Shown piece after piece: positions 40,912 through 49,121 of a DNA stretch of 64,000 bases (its first letter is position 1; each line of letters opens with the position of its first letter). A program made the translations under genes and the position numbers. This DNA comes from Paenibacillus_I sp035510375. GTDB lineage: Bacteria; Bacillota; Bacilli; Paenibacillales; Paenibacillaceae. The DNA is taken from assembly GCF_035510375.1 (NCBI RefSeq), contig NZ_DATKHG010000019.1; one strand, given 5' to 3'. The notes beneath the pieces are model-generated. The model was given only the letters and a program-made list of their open reading frames with translations, searched no databases and was not told where the DNA came from.

Positions 40912-41193
40912 TTAGTGGCAGCTGCGGCCGCCATGACGGTGACCGGCGTGAGCATCGGGACGGGAACCGCCATCCTGGTGGGTGTGCTGTCCGTCTTTGT
41001 TGTGCTGTCCGTCTTTGTTGTGCTCGGCGTGATTGTGACGGCCTCCATGTCCGTGTCCGCCGTGCATGAACAAATGCATGAGAGGACAAGCGAGAAGTGC
41101 CCCGTACAGAAGCCATTGCCATTTCTGCAGTACAACCAGGACAACGGCAGCAACGACAGCCGCGCCAATCAGTAATTTCCTGGAACCCGACAT
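40912..41193 (-). CDS. DUF2933-like small membrane protein with His-rich tail
   Basis: 93 residues: one or two spans (KLLIGAAVVAAVVLVVLQ and WLLYGALLACPLMHLFM) followed by a histidine-rich tail with an internal duplication (HNKDGQ twice) and many GH/HG pairs. The CPLMHLFMHGGHGHG segment is the DUF2933 signature, seen in copper-related clusters. Strong ribosome site AAAGGAGG. hpf starts 29 bases downstream on the same strand. Confidence 0.75.
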   Translation of the reverse strand: MSGSRKLLIGAAVVAAVVLVVLQKWQWLLYGALLACPLMHLFMHGGHGHGGRHNHAEHNKDGQHNKDGQHTHQDGGSRPDAHAGHRHGGRSCH

Positions 41194-41329
41194 TTGAATC
41201 CGCCTCCTTTATCTTGATGCTATTATCCTATACAATCCGACTAAGACCTAAATGAAAGCAACCTTAAGGTTTGATAAGAATTAATTCCCGCTCGTCATTC
41301 CCCATCGAATGTGTCATGTTCGGCGTCGG

Positions 41330-41653
41330 TTATGGTCGTATAATCTTCACCGAAAGCGCGACACGGCGCGCGGTTACGTTTCTTTTCGCATAATAAGCTT
41401 CCGACAGCTTGCTGATCTGGACACCTTTGCCGCTGGAAGCATGCGAGAATTGATCGTCTCCCATATAAATCCCTGCGTGCGAAATTCCTTTGCCGTCCGT
41501 ATTGAAAAAAATGAGGTCTCCCGGATGAAGCTCGTCTTTCTTCACTTCGGTGCCTACGCGCGCCTGCGATAAAAGCGGAGACGTAACCCGCGATTTTACC
41601 CCCATAGGTATGTAAACCCGTATTTCATCTGACGCTCGCCGCCGCTCCGGCAA
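41330..41653 (-). pseudogene. NlpC/P60 endopeptidase remnant
   Basis: The last ~90 residues match NlpC/P60 enzymes (ARVGTEVKKDELHPGDLIFF, then ISHAGIYMGDDQFSHASS), including the catalytic His. Upstream in another frame, KYGFTYLWG is a relic of the segment before the catalytic Cys, but the FDCSGF block itself is absent and no signal peptide remains. I read this as a frameshifted, internally deleted copy; the upper boundary is approximate. Confidence 0.7.
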
Positions 41654-41684
41654 TGGATAACCGTGTCGAAGCGCCTATTGACTT

Positions 41685-41733
41685 GCACTATATATTGGTG
41701 TACCTTATTCCTTGTACCTCTACATATTGTATT
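41685..41733. promoter_or_regulatory. Pair of NrdR-box-like sites before nrdA
   Basis: GCACTATATATTGGTG (41685) and CTCTACATATTGTATT (41718) resemble the NrdR consensus ACACTATATATTGTGT; they are 33 bp apart, about three helical turns, as NrdR pairs usually are. TTGACT (41678-41683) with a weak TACCTT 17 bp on may be the promoter. Confidence 0.5.
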
Positions 41734-41773
41734 GACCTAATTTTGTAACGACTGTTTTCGACAAGGAGTGACG

Positions 41774-44005
41774 TTGCCGGTGGATATTATTAAAAGGAAC
41801 GGCCAGAAGGAAGAACTTATTTTTTCGAAGCTCAAAAAAGTAATCGATTTCTCCTGCGACGGTTATGACGATTGCGACCCGCTGGAGCTGGAAACGGCGC
41901 TTCTGCCCTATTTCCGCAACAACATCACGACGAAGGAAATCCAGCGCACGCTCACCCAGGTGGCGGTCGAGAAAACAAGCATCGAACAGCCGGACTGGCA
42001 GTATGTCGCGGCCAAGCTGCTCGTGTACGATCTGTACAAGGAATCCGCCATTAACCGCAAATACGGTTATTTCGGCTACGGGGACTTCTACTCGCTCATT
42101 ACTTACTTGACCGAGAAGGGCTTCTACGGCAAATACATATTGGAGCATTACACCCGGGAAGAAATTCGCGAGCTCGGCAACTATATCGCGCCGGAGCGCG
42201 ATTACCTGTTCAACTATATCGGGCTGAAAACATTGTCCGACCGCTATCTGATCCGCGGCTTCAACGGCGAGGTTCTCGAGCTCCCGCAGGAGCTGTTCAT
42301 GGGCGTGGCCATGCACCTCGCCATGAAGGAGCAGGACAGGCTCGGCTGGGCCCGCAAGTTCTACGATGTGCTGAGCCGCCTGCAGATGACGGTCGCCACG
42401 CCGACGCTCGCCAACGCGCGCAAGCCGTTCCACCAGCTGTCGAGCTGCTTCATCGACACCGTCCCCGACAACCTGTGGGGCATCTACAACGTCGACTCGA
42501 GCTTCGCGCAGGTATCGAAATTCGGCGGCGGCATGGGCATTTACGTCGGCAAGGTACGCAGCCGCGGCTCCAACATCCGCGGTTACAAAGGCGTGGCCGG
42601 CGGCGTCGTGCCGTGGGTCAAAAACTTCAACAACACCGCGGTCGCGGTCGACCAGCTCGGCGTCCGTTCGGGCGCAGTCGCCGTGTACCTCGACGTGTGG
42701 CATAAGGATATCCTCGATTTCCTGAACCTGAAGACGAACAACGGCGACGACCGGATGAAGGCGCACGACATTTTCCCCGGCGTCTGCATTCCCGACCTGT
42801 TCATGAAGAAGGTGCAGGAGCGCGACAGCTGGTACCTGTTCGATCCGCACGAGGTTCGCACATACATGGGCTGGTCGCTTGAGGATTCATGGGGAGACGA
42901 GTGGGAACGCCGCTACGAGGAGTGCATCAACCATCCGGAGCTGTCGAAGGAAGAAATTCCGGCGATCGACATCATGAAGCGTATTCTGACGAGCTCGTTC
43001 GAGACGGGCACGCCGTTCGTGTTCTACCGCGACACCGTCAACCGCGCGAACCCGAACAAAAATTCCGGCATCATCTATTGCTCCAACCTGTGCACGGAAA
43101 TATGCCAGAACATGAGCCCGACCGAATATGTCCAGACAACGCATGAGGACGGCGTCATCACGACGAAGACGAAGAGCGGCGACTACGTCGTCTGCAACCT
43201 GTCCTCCCTCAATCTCGGTCGCACGCGTTCGAAGGAAGAGATCGCCGAAGTCGTCGCCTGCCAGATGCGGATGATGGACAACGTCATCGACCTGAACCAC
43301 TATCCGGTTCCGATGGCGGAAATCACCAACAAGAAATACCGCGCCGTCGGCCTCGGCACGAGCGGCTATCATCAGTGGCTTGCCCTGAACCGGATCGCCT
43401 GGGAATCCGAAGAGCATCTCGACGCCGCCGATTCGCTGTACGAGTGGATCAACTACTGCGCCGTGAAAGCCTCGATGGAAATCGCCAAGGAGAAAGGCGC
43501 CTACCCTGCCTTCGAGGGCAGCGAGTGGCAATCGGGCGAGTACTTCGACCTCAGAGGCTACGACAGCGCGGAATGGCGGGCACTGAAGCAGGAAGTCGCC
43601 GCGAACGGCGTGCGCAACGCCTGGATGTTCGCCATCGCGCCGACCGCCTCCACGTCGCTGATCGCCGGCTCGACGGCGGGCATCGACCCGATTTTCAACA
43701 AGTTCTTTATCGAAGAGAAGAAAAACGCCGTCATTCCGCAAACCGCGCCTAACCTGAACGACGAGACTTTCTGGTATTATAAAGAAGCGCATCACATCGA
43801 CCAGCACTGGAGCATCAAGGCCGCGGGCCGCCGCCAGCGCCATATCGACCAGGCGCAATCGTTCAACCTGTACATCACGCCGGATTATTCCGCCAAAGCG
43901 TTTCTGGACCTGTATATGGCGGCTTGGGAGAACGGGCTGAAAACCGTCTACTACTGCCGCAACAAGAGCCTGGAAGTGGAGGACTGTGTAAGCTGCAGCG
44001 CGTAA
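41774..44005 (+). CDS. nrdA: Ribonucleoside-diphosphate reductase, alpha subunit
   Basis: About 743 residues. Class I R1: active-site cysteines in QLSSCFIDTVPDN, SGIIYCSNLCTEICQN and the C-terminal shuttle pair EDCVSCSA; glycyl/ATP features such as SKFGGGMGIYVGK are present. It makes deoxyribonucleotides with NrdB. The exact start is uncertain: GTG at 41768 lies inside AAGGAG, so TTG at 41774 or GTG at 41780 is more likely. nrdB follows after 88 bases. Confidence 0.95.
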   Translation: MPVDIIKRNGQKEELIFSKLKKVIDFSCDGYDDCDPLELETALLPYFRNNITTKEIQRTLTQVAVEKTSIEQPDWQYVAAKLLVYDLYKESAINRKYGYFGYGDFYSLITYLTEKGFYGKYILEHYTREEIRELGNYIAPERDYLFNYIGLKTLSDRYLIRGFNGEVLELPQELFMGVAMHLAMKEQDRLGWARKFYDVLSRLQMTVATPTLANARKPFHQLSSCFIDTVPDNLWGIYNVDSSFAQVSKFGGGMGIYVGKVRSRGSNIRGYKGVAGGVVPWVKNFNNTAVAVDQLGVRSGAVAVYLDVWHKDILDFLNLKTNNGDDRMKAHDIFPGVCIPDLFMKKVQERDSWYLFDPHEVRTYMGWSLEDSWGDEWERRYEECINHPELSKEEIPAIDIMKRILTSSFETGTPFVFYRDTVNRANPNKNSGIIYCSNLCTEICQNMSPTEYVQTTHEDGVITTKTKSGDYVVCNLSSLNLGRTRSKEEIAEVVACQMRMMDNVIDLNHYPVPMAEITNKKYRAVGLGTSGYHQWLALNRIAWESEEHLDAADSLYEWINYCAVKASMEIAKEKGAYPAFEGSEWQSGEYFDLRGYDSAEWRALKQEVAANGVRNAWMFAIAPTASTSLIAGSTAGIDPIFNKFFIEEKKNAVIPQTAPNLNDETFWYYKEAHHIDQHWSIKAAGRRQRHIDQAQSFNLYITPDYSAKAFLDLYMAAWENGLKTVYYCRNKSLEVEDCVSCSA

Positions 44006-44093
44006 CGCGCCGCAGCTTTCCTTTCCGTTTCGGGCCTTCGCAGTGACATACAGCGGTGATATATGAAGATAACCGATATTAGGAGGCTTACCG

Positions 44094-45131
44094 ATGGATC
44101 TGCAGAAAAAAAAGCTGTTCAACGAGCACGGCGACCGCGACTGGGGCGCACGCCGGATGATCGGCGGCAATACGACGAACCTGATCGAGCTCAACAACGT
44201 GAAATACGACTGGGCGACGAAAATGTACCGGACGATGATGAACAACTTCTGGATTCCCGAGGAAATTCCGCTGGCCCAAGACGCGAAGGATTATAAAAAT
44301 CTGTCGTTGTCCGAGCGCAACAGCTACGATAAAATCATCAGCTTCCTGATCTTCCTCGACTCGCTGCAGACGGCGAATCTGCCGAATATCAACGAGTACA
44401 TCACCGCGCCCGAAGTCAACCTGATCCTGACCGTCCACACGTTCCAGGAAGCGGTGCACAGCCAGAGCTATTCGTATATTCTCGACAGCGTCTGCTCCGC
44501 GGACGTGCGCGACCAGATTTACAACGCATGGCGCGAGGACAAAAACCTGCTGAAGCGGAACCGGTTCATCACCGACCTGTACGAGAACTTCATCGCCGAG
44601 CCTTCCTCGCAAAATCTCGTCAAAACGATCATGGCGAACTACATTCTCGAGGGCATTTACTTCTACAGCGGGTTCAGCTTCTTCTACGCCCTCGGGCGCC
44701 AGGGCAAGATGCTCGGCACCGTGTCGGAAATCAAATACATCCAGCGCGACGAGCTGACGCATCTGGCGCTTTTCCAAGGCATTTTCCGCGAGGTGCGCAA
44801 GGAGAATCCGGAGCTGTTCACGCCGGTGCTGATCGAGGAGCTCCGCCAGATGATGCGCACCGCCGTCGAGAACGAAGTCGAATGGGGCCAGTACATCACG
44901 AACAACCAGATCGCCGGCCTCACCAACGACATTCTGGAGCAGTACATCAAATTTCTGTCCAACGAACGGCTGAGCAAGCTCGGCCTCGACATCCTGTATC
45001 CGGAAATTACCGAGCATCCGATGAAATGGGTCGAAAGCTTCAGCAACATGAACGGCATGAAAACCGACTTTTTCGAGCAAAAGGTGACGAACTACAGCAA
45101 GTCGTCGAATCTGAACTGGGGCGATTTGTAG
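44094..45131 (+). CDS. nrdB: Ribonucleoside-diphosphate reductase, beta subunit
   Basis: 345 residues. Metal ligands of the R2 fold: Asp in FLDSLQTANL, Glu and His in FQEAVHSQSY, Glu in YILEGIYFYSGF, Glu and His in QRDELTHLALF; Tyr in HSQSYSY is the likely radical site. C-terminus SSNLNWGDL binds NrdA. ATG follows TAGGAGG. Terminator at 45149. Confidence 0.95.
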   Translation: MDLQKKKLFNEHGDRDWGARRMIGGNTTNLIELNNVKYDWATKMYRTMMNNFWIPEEIPLAQDAKDYKNLSLSERNSYDKIISFLIFLDSLQTANLPNINEYITAPEVNLILTVHTFQEAVHSQSYSYILDSVCSADVRDQIYNAWREDKNLLKRNRFITDLYENFIAEPSSQNLVKTIMANYILEGIYFYSGFSFFYALGRQGKMLGTVSEIKYIQRDELTHLALFQGIFREVRKENPELFTPVLIEELRQMMRTAVENEVEWGQYITNNQIAGLTNDILEQYIKFLSNERLSKLGLDILYPEITEHPMKWVESFSNMNGMKTDFFEQKVTNYSKSSNLNWGDL

Positions 45132-45148
45132 GAGCGAGCAGAAAAGCT

Positions 45149-45186
45149 AACCGCCCGGCGTCCATAGTGACGTTCGGGCGGTTTTT
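45149..45186 (+). terminator. Terminator after nrdAB
   Basis: AACCGCCCG pairs with CGGGCGGTT across 17 bases and TTTTTGC follows. Confidence 0.85.
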
Positions 45187-45213
45187 GCATAGTGATTTCG
45201 CTTGTTGCATATT

Positions 45214-45231
45214 TATACATTTAGATGTATA
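45214..45231. promoter_or_regulatory. Palindrome in the metE promoter region
   Basis: TATACATTTAGATGTATA: perfect 7-bp arms around TTAG, about 60 bp upstream of metE. The gap from the nrdB terminator to metE is only ~105 bp, too short for a SAM riboswitch, so this may be a protein operator. Confidence 0.45.
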
Positions 45232-45291
45232 TTTATTATTATTCTTTAAGGAAAGGCGATTTATCATCCTCGGCAAGGAGGAATTGCAAAA

Positions 45292-47622
45292 GTGACAAGC
45301 AACGGAAAACAAAACGGAAACGGAAACGGGATCGGAACGGTATCCAATCTCGGATATCCGCGAATCGGAGAGCAGCGGGAGTGGAAAAAGGCTTTGGAAG
45401 CCTACTGGAAGGGCGATCTGCCGGAGGAACGGCTGGAAGCCGAAATGAAGCGCCTCCGCTTGCAAAATATCAAGAAACAGCACGATGCGGGCGTTGATCT
45501 CATATCTGCCGGGGATTTTACGCGATACGACCATGTGCTCGACCACACCGTCGCTTTCGGGCTGGTGCCGGAACGTTTCGGCGGTTTGAAGGCGGACGGC
45601 GCTCCGGCGTTGTATTTCGCTATGGCGCGCGGAGCGGAAGGAATCGCCGCCTGCGAAATGACGAAGTGGTTCAACACGAACTACCATTACATCGTGCCCG
45701 AGTGGGGGCCGGAATCGGCGCCGGCGCTGCGGTCGAATCCGTGGCTCGCCGCCTTCGAGGAAGCGAAAGCGGAGCTCGGGCTTGTGACGAAGCCCGTTCT
45801 TGTCGGCCCTTATACGTTCGTCCGGCTGTCGAAGGGCGTCGCGGCCGGCGCTCGTGAACAGGCCGTTCGCAAGCTGCTTCCGATCTATGCCGAAGCGTTG
45901 GCTCAATTGGAGACGGCCGGCGCCGAATGGATACAAATCGATGAGCCGGCATTGTCCCTCGATGTCGCCGCAAGCGATTGGCCGCTGCTGAACGAGATTT
46001 ACCATGTGCTGCGTGCGGCCGCACCGGGACTGAAGCTGATCGTGCAAACGTATTTCGACGCGGTGGACGATTACGAGGCGCTTGTCTCACTGCCGGTGAA
46101 CGGCATCGGCCTCGACTTCGTGCACGACGGAGGGGCGACGCTGAAGCAGATCGCCCGGTACGGCTTCCCCCCGCAGATGACGCTCGGCGCGGGCATCGTG
46201 GACGGACGCAATATATGGAAGACCGACCTGACGGCCGCGCTGGCTTTGCTGGACAGCTTGAAGCAGTGCATCGCGCCGGAACGGATCATGCTGCAGCCGT
46301 CCTGCAGCCTACTGCACGCCCCCGTAACCTTGAAGCATGAGAAAAAGCTGCAGGGCATCAAGCGGCTGGCGATGGCGTTTGCCGACGAGAAGCTCGGCGA
46401 GCTGGCCGTTTTGCGGGCGGCAATGCGTGAAGGTTTGTCCGCCGTCAAGCTTGAGCTGCAGGATAACACCCTGCTGTTCGACGCGCTGCGGAAAAGTCCG
46501 GAACGCAACCGGTTCTCGCCGGTGAACGGTGCGGTTGACGGCGGCGCCGCCGTCGCAAGGCGGCCGGCATTCGAGGAGCGCCGGAAGGCGCAGCAGGCGA
46601 AGTGGAACTTGCCGCTGCTGCCAACCACGACGATCGGCAGCCTGCCGCAGACCTCCGAGATCCGCAAAGCGCGCCGGCAATGGCGCAAGGGCGAGCTGGA
46701 CAATGCCGCTTATGAGACGTTCATCCGGGCCAAAATTGCGGAGTGGATTGCGGTCCAGGAACAGCTCGGGCTGGATGTGCTCGTGCACGGAGAATTCGAG
46801 CGGAACGATATGGTGGAATTTTTCGGCGAGTGCCTGGAAGGCTATGTGTTTACGGATAACGGCTGGGTGCAGTCGTACGGCTCCCGCTGCGTAAAGCCTC
46901 CGGTCCTATTCGGCGATATCGCGCATACGGCGCCGATGACGGTGCCGGAAACGGTCTATGCCGCTTCCTTGACGGACAAACCGGTGAAGGGCATGCTGAC
47001 AGGCCCTTTGACGATGCTGAATTGGTCGTTCGTCCGCACGGACATTCCGCGCAAAGCCGTCGCTTTCCAGCTTGCCGACGCCATCCGCGCCGAAGTGGAG
47101 GCGCTCGAAGCGGCCGGCATCGGCATGATCCAGGTCGACGAACCGGCGCTTCGTGAAGGGGCCCCCTTGAAGAACAGGGAATGGCAGGAGTATCTCGGCT
47201 GGGGCGTCGAGGCGTTCAAGCGGGCGGTCGGCACCGTGCAGGATACGACGCAAATCCACACGCACATGTGCTATTGCGATTTTCATGAAATGATCGGCGC
47301 GATCCGCGACATGGACGCTGACGTCATCTCGCTGGAAACGTCGCGCAGCCACGGCACGCTGATCGAGGCGCTGCGCGGAGAGAGGTACGATAAAGGAATC
47401 GGCCTCGGCGTCTACGACATTCACAGTCCGTTCATTCCGGATACGGCGGAGATGGAGCGGATCATCCGCGAAGCGCTGGACGCCGTCCCGCCCGAGCTGC
47501 TCTGGGTGAATCCCGACTGCGGCCTGAAGACGAGGAACACCGAAGAAACGCTGCTGTCCCTTCGCAGAATGGTCGAAGCGGCGGATCGGATACGGGGCTC
47601 GCTGATGCAGGTGGGGGTGTGA
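45292..47622 (+). CDS. metE: Cobalamin-independent methionine synthase MetE
   Basis: 776 residues, full length. Transfers a methyl group from 5-methyl-THF-glutamate to homocysteine. N-terminal half begins SNLGYPRIGEQREWKKALE; C-terminal catalytic half has PTTTIGSLPQTSEIRKARR, zinc ligands in THMCYCDF (His, Cys) and the late Cys in NPDCGLKTR, and IQVDEPALREG. GTG start behind AAGGAGG. No neighbouring methionine genes; a palindrome at 45214 may control it. Confidence 0.96.
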   Translation: MTSNGKQNGNGNGIGTVSNLGYPRIGEQREWKKALEAYWKGDLPEERLEAEMKRLRLQNIKKQHDAGVDLISAGDFTRYDHVLDHTVAFGLVPERFGGLKADGAPALYFAMARGAEGIAACEMTKWFNTNYHYIVPEWGPESAPALRSNPWLAAFEEAKAELGLVTKPVLVGPYTFVRLSKGVAAGAREQAVRKLLPIYAEALAQLETAGAEWIQIDEPALSLDVAASDWPLLNEIYHVLRAAAPGLKLIVQTYFDAVDDYEALVSLPVNGIGLDFVHDGGATLKQIARYGFPPQMTLGAGIVDGRNIWKTDLTAALALLDSLKQCIAPERIMLQPSCSLLHAPVTLKHEKKLQGIKRLAMAFADEKLGELAVLRAAMREGLSAVKLELQDNTLLFDALRKSPERNRFSPVNGAVDGGAAVARRPAFEERRKAQQAKWNLPLLPTTTIGSLPQTSEIRKARRQWRKGELDNAAYETFIRAKIAEWIAVQEQLGLDVLVHGEFERNDMVEFFGECLEGYVFTDNGWVQSYGSRCVKPPVLFGDIAHTAPMTVPETVYAASLTDKPVKGMLTGPLTMLNWSFVRTDIPRKAVAFQLADAIRAEVEALEAAGIGMIQVDEPALREGAPLKNREWQEYLGWGVEAFKRAVGTVQDTTQIHTHMCYCDFHEMIGAIRDMDADVISLETSRSHGTLIEALRGERYDKGIGLGVYDIHSPFIPDTAEMERIIREALDAVPPELLWVNPDCGLKTRNTEETLLSLRRMVEAADRIRGSLMQVGV

Positions 47623-47664
47623 AGAACTGCTTGCATTGTATGAGCGATCAGTGATATGGTTATT

Positions 47665-47795
47665 AATAGAAAGACCGCAAGTGCTGTAACACCTGCGGTC
47701 GGGTACGATAGTCCGCTTTTAAGGGCGGCGGCTTAACAAAGTTAGGTACAGAAATAGACCGTTAACCTTTGTGAGAGGGCGGTCTATTTCCTTTT
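47665..47795 (+). ncRNA. Probable antisense RNA antitoxin to the small toxin
   Basis: TTGCAT and TATGGT (18 bp apart, ~47634-47663) could start a plus-strand RNA. It contains the hairpin GACCGCA...TGCGGTC and ends at a strong hairpin (AAATAGACCG / CGGTCTATTT, 47752-47790) followed by CCTTTT. Its last ~10-15 bases overlap the toxin coding end and it is complementary to the toxin mRNA 3' region, the RatA/TxpA arrangement. Boundaries are inferred. Confidence 0.5.
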
Positions 47796-47867
47796 ATGGA
47801 AAGAAAGTATCAGCACAACCAGAGTCGCAAATGAAATCATCAGCGTCAAAGTTTGGTATACTTCCAT
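47784..47867 (-). CDS. 27-residue Hol_Tox-type toxin (type I toxin-antitoxin)
   Basis: The peptide begins MEVYQTLTLMISFATLVVL and ends SFHKRK: a single hydrophobic helix and a basic tail, the standard form of the 'putative holin-like toxin' family in Firmicutes. ATG at 47867 sits behind AAAGGAGGTGATGCG, a very strong ribosome site. An extended -10 promoter lies at 47929-47937. A probable antisense RNA covers the 3' end. Membrane action is known for relatives (TxpA, BsrG), not shown here. Confidence 0.82.
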   Translation of the reverse strand: MEVYQTLTLMISFATLVVLILSFHKRK

Positions 47868-47928
47868 CGCATCACCTCCTTTCGGAGGAATGCCGACCGC
47901 CCTTAAGCCGTTCTATGTACTTGGCCAT

Positions 47929-47937
47929 ATTATAGCA
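47929..47937 (-). promoter_or_regulatory. Extended -10 promoter of the toxin
   Basis: On the minus strand TGCTATAAT (TG-N-TATAAT) gives a start near 47922, ~55 bases before the toxin ATG. No good -35, as is usual for extended -10 promoters. Confidence 0.6.
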
Positions 47938-47946
47938 TGAAATTCC

Positions 47947-47972
47947 AAAAGACGCCCTTAACGGCGTCTTTT
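47947..47972. terminator. Terminator between pxpA and the toxin gene
   Basis: AAAAGACGCC pairs with GGCGTCTTTT across CTTAAC; T-runs on both strands make it bidirectional. It may end the pxp operon transcript, whose last stop is ~195 bases upstream. I see no gene in 47973-48166. Confidence 0.75.
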
Positions 47973-48166
47973 TTCATGCAATCTTATCCGTTGCTTATCC
48001 AGCCAATAGTCGGGCCAAAAGTCGGCCGGCACGCCAGGACAGCCCCTGGCCGTGTCCCTATAAATACGCGATGACGTTCTGTTTGCATAGCGTTTCTCCT
48101 CTATGTTGCGGAAATGAATCGGTCCAAGCCGTTTCGGCTTGCAAGGCGCGGCTCGCGAACCATTCG

Positions 48167-48997
48167 CTAGCCATTAACGGTTGGAGGAAAAAGCCGGATG
48201 CCACGCTCACCGAATGCTTTCCTGATCGATACCGCCAGTTCAACCGCCTCCGCCCCGTCGCCGTGTACACAGATCGTATCGGCGCGAACGGCAAGAATCC
48301 CGCCCGATGCGTCCACGACTTTTCCGCTTTCCGCAAGCATGCATGCCTGTCGCACGGCTTCCTCCTTGGAAAGAAGAGCGCCCGCATGGCTGCGCGGCAT
48401 GAGCGACCCGTCCGGCATATAGCGGCGGTCGGCGAACGTTTCGGAAACGGCCTGGAGACCGGCGGCCTCGGCTGCGTTCAGGAACAGGCTGCCCGCTTGC
48501 GCGAATAGAGCGATGCCCGGGCCGATGTCGTTCACGGCTTTAACGATCGCTTGCGCAATGTCCTCCTGCCGGTTCGCCATATGGTAGAGGGCGCCGTGCG
48601 GCTTCACATGCCGCAGCTTGCCGCCTTGCGCATGTACGATTGCCTGCAGCGCGCCGGTTTGATAAACGACGAAATCATACACTTCCTCGGGCGTCACGGC
48701 CATCTCGCGGCGTCCGAAGCCAAGCCGGTCCGGAAGTCCGGGGTGCGCGCCGATCGCCACGTTGTGTTCAATGCAGCTTATTACCGCCGCTCGCATCGTA
48801 TGCGGATCTCCGGCATGGAAGCCGCAGGCGATATTGGCCGAGGAAACGAGCCCGAGCAGCGCCTCGTCCTGGCCGAACGAGTATGCGCCGCAGCCTTCTC
48901 CCAAGTCGCAGTTGAGATCGACGCGGAGTCGGGCGGTATGGGTATGAAGGTCGTCCGGCGCAAGGCCGGTATCGTCGGGCTCGAATGAGTGCTTCAC
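48167..48997 (-). CDS. pxpA: 5-oxoprolinase subunit PxpA (LamB/YcsF family)
   Basis: 276 residues. Family signatures: RVDLNCDLGEGCGAYSFGQD, ANIACGFHAGDP, GAHPGLPDRLGFGRR and HVKPHGALYH. Together with PxpB and PxpC it hydrolyses 5-oxoproline to glutamate with ATP. About 25 extra residues precede the usual N-terminus; GTG at 48997 behind AAAGGGG was accepted, but a later start is possible. Last gene of pxpB-pxpC-pxpA. Confidence 0.93.
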   Translation of the reverse strand: MKHSFEPDDTGLAPDDLHTHTARLRVDLNCDLGEGCGAYSFGQDEALLGLVSSANIACGFHAGDPHTMRAAVISCIEHNVAIGAHPGLPDRLGFGRREMAVTPEEVYDFVVYQTGALQAIVHAQGGKLRHVKPHGALYHMANRQEDIAQAIVKAVNDIGPGIALFAQAGSLFLNAAEAAGLQAVSETFADRRYMPDGSLMPRSHAGALLSKEEAVRQACMLAESGKVVDASGGILAVRADTICVHGDGAEAVELAVSIRKAFGERGIRLFPPTVNG

Positions 48998-49121
48998 GAT
49001 GGTTGGCCCCTTTCATGGATGGAATGGACGATGTTCCGCTAACGGAATGAACGGCCGAACAGGCCGACGGCAAGCCCACGGCGGCATGCTTATCGGTTGA
49101 GCCGCTGCGCTTGGGCGGCTT

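Noticed and set aside
16431..41653. A mobile genomic island with defined ends
   Set aside because: The region is compositionally different by eye, but I found no integrase, tRNA end or direct repeats marking its borders.
45214..45290. SAM riboswitch or T-box before metE
   Set aside because: The gap to the nrdB terminator is only ~105 bp and lacks the conserved core of either element.
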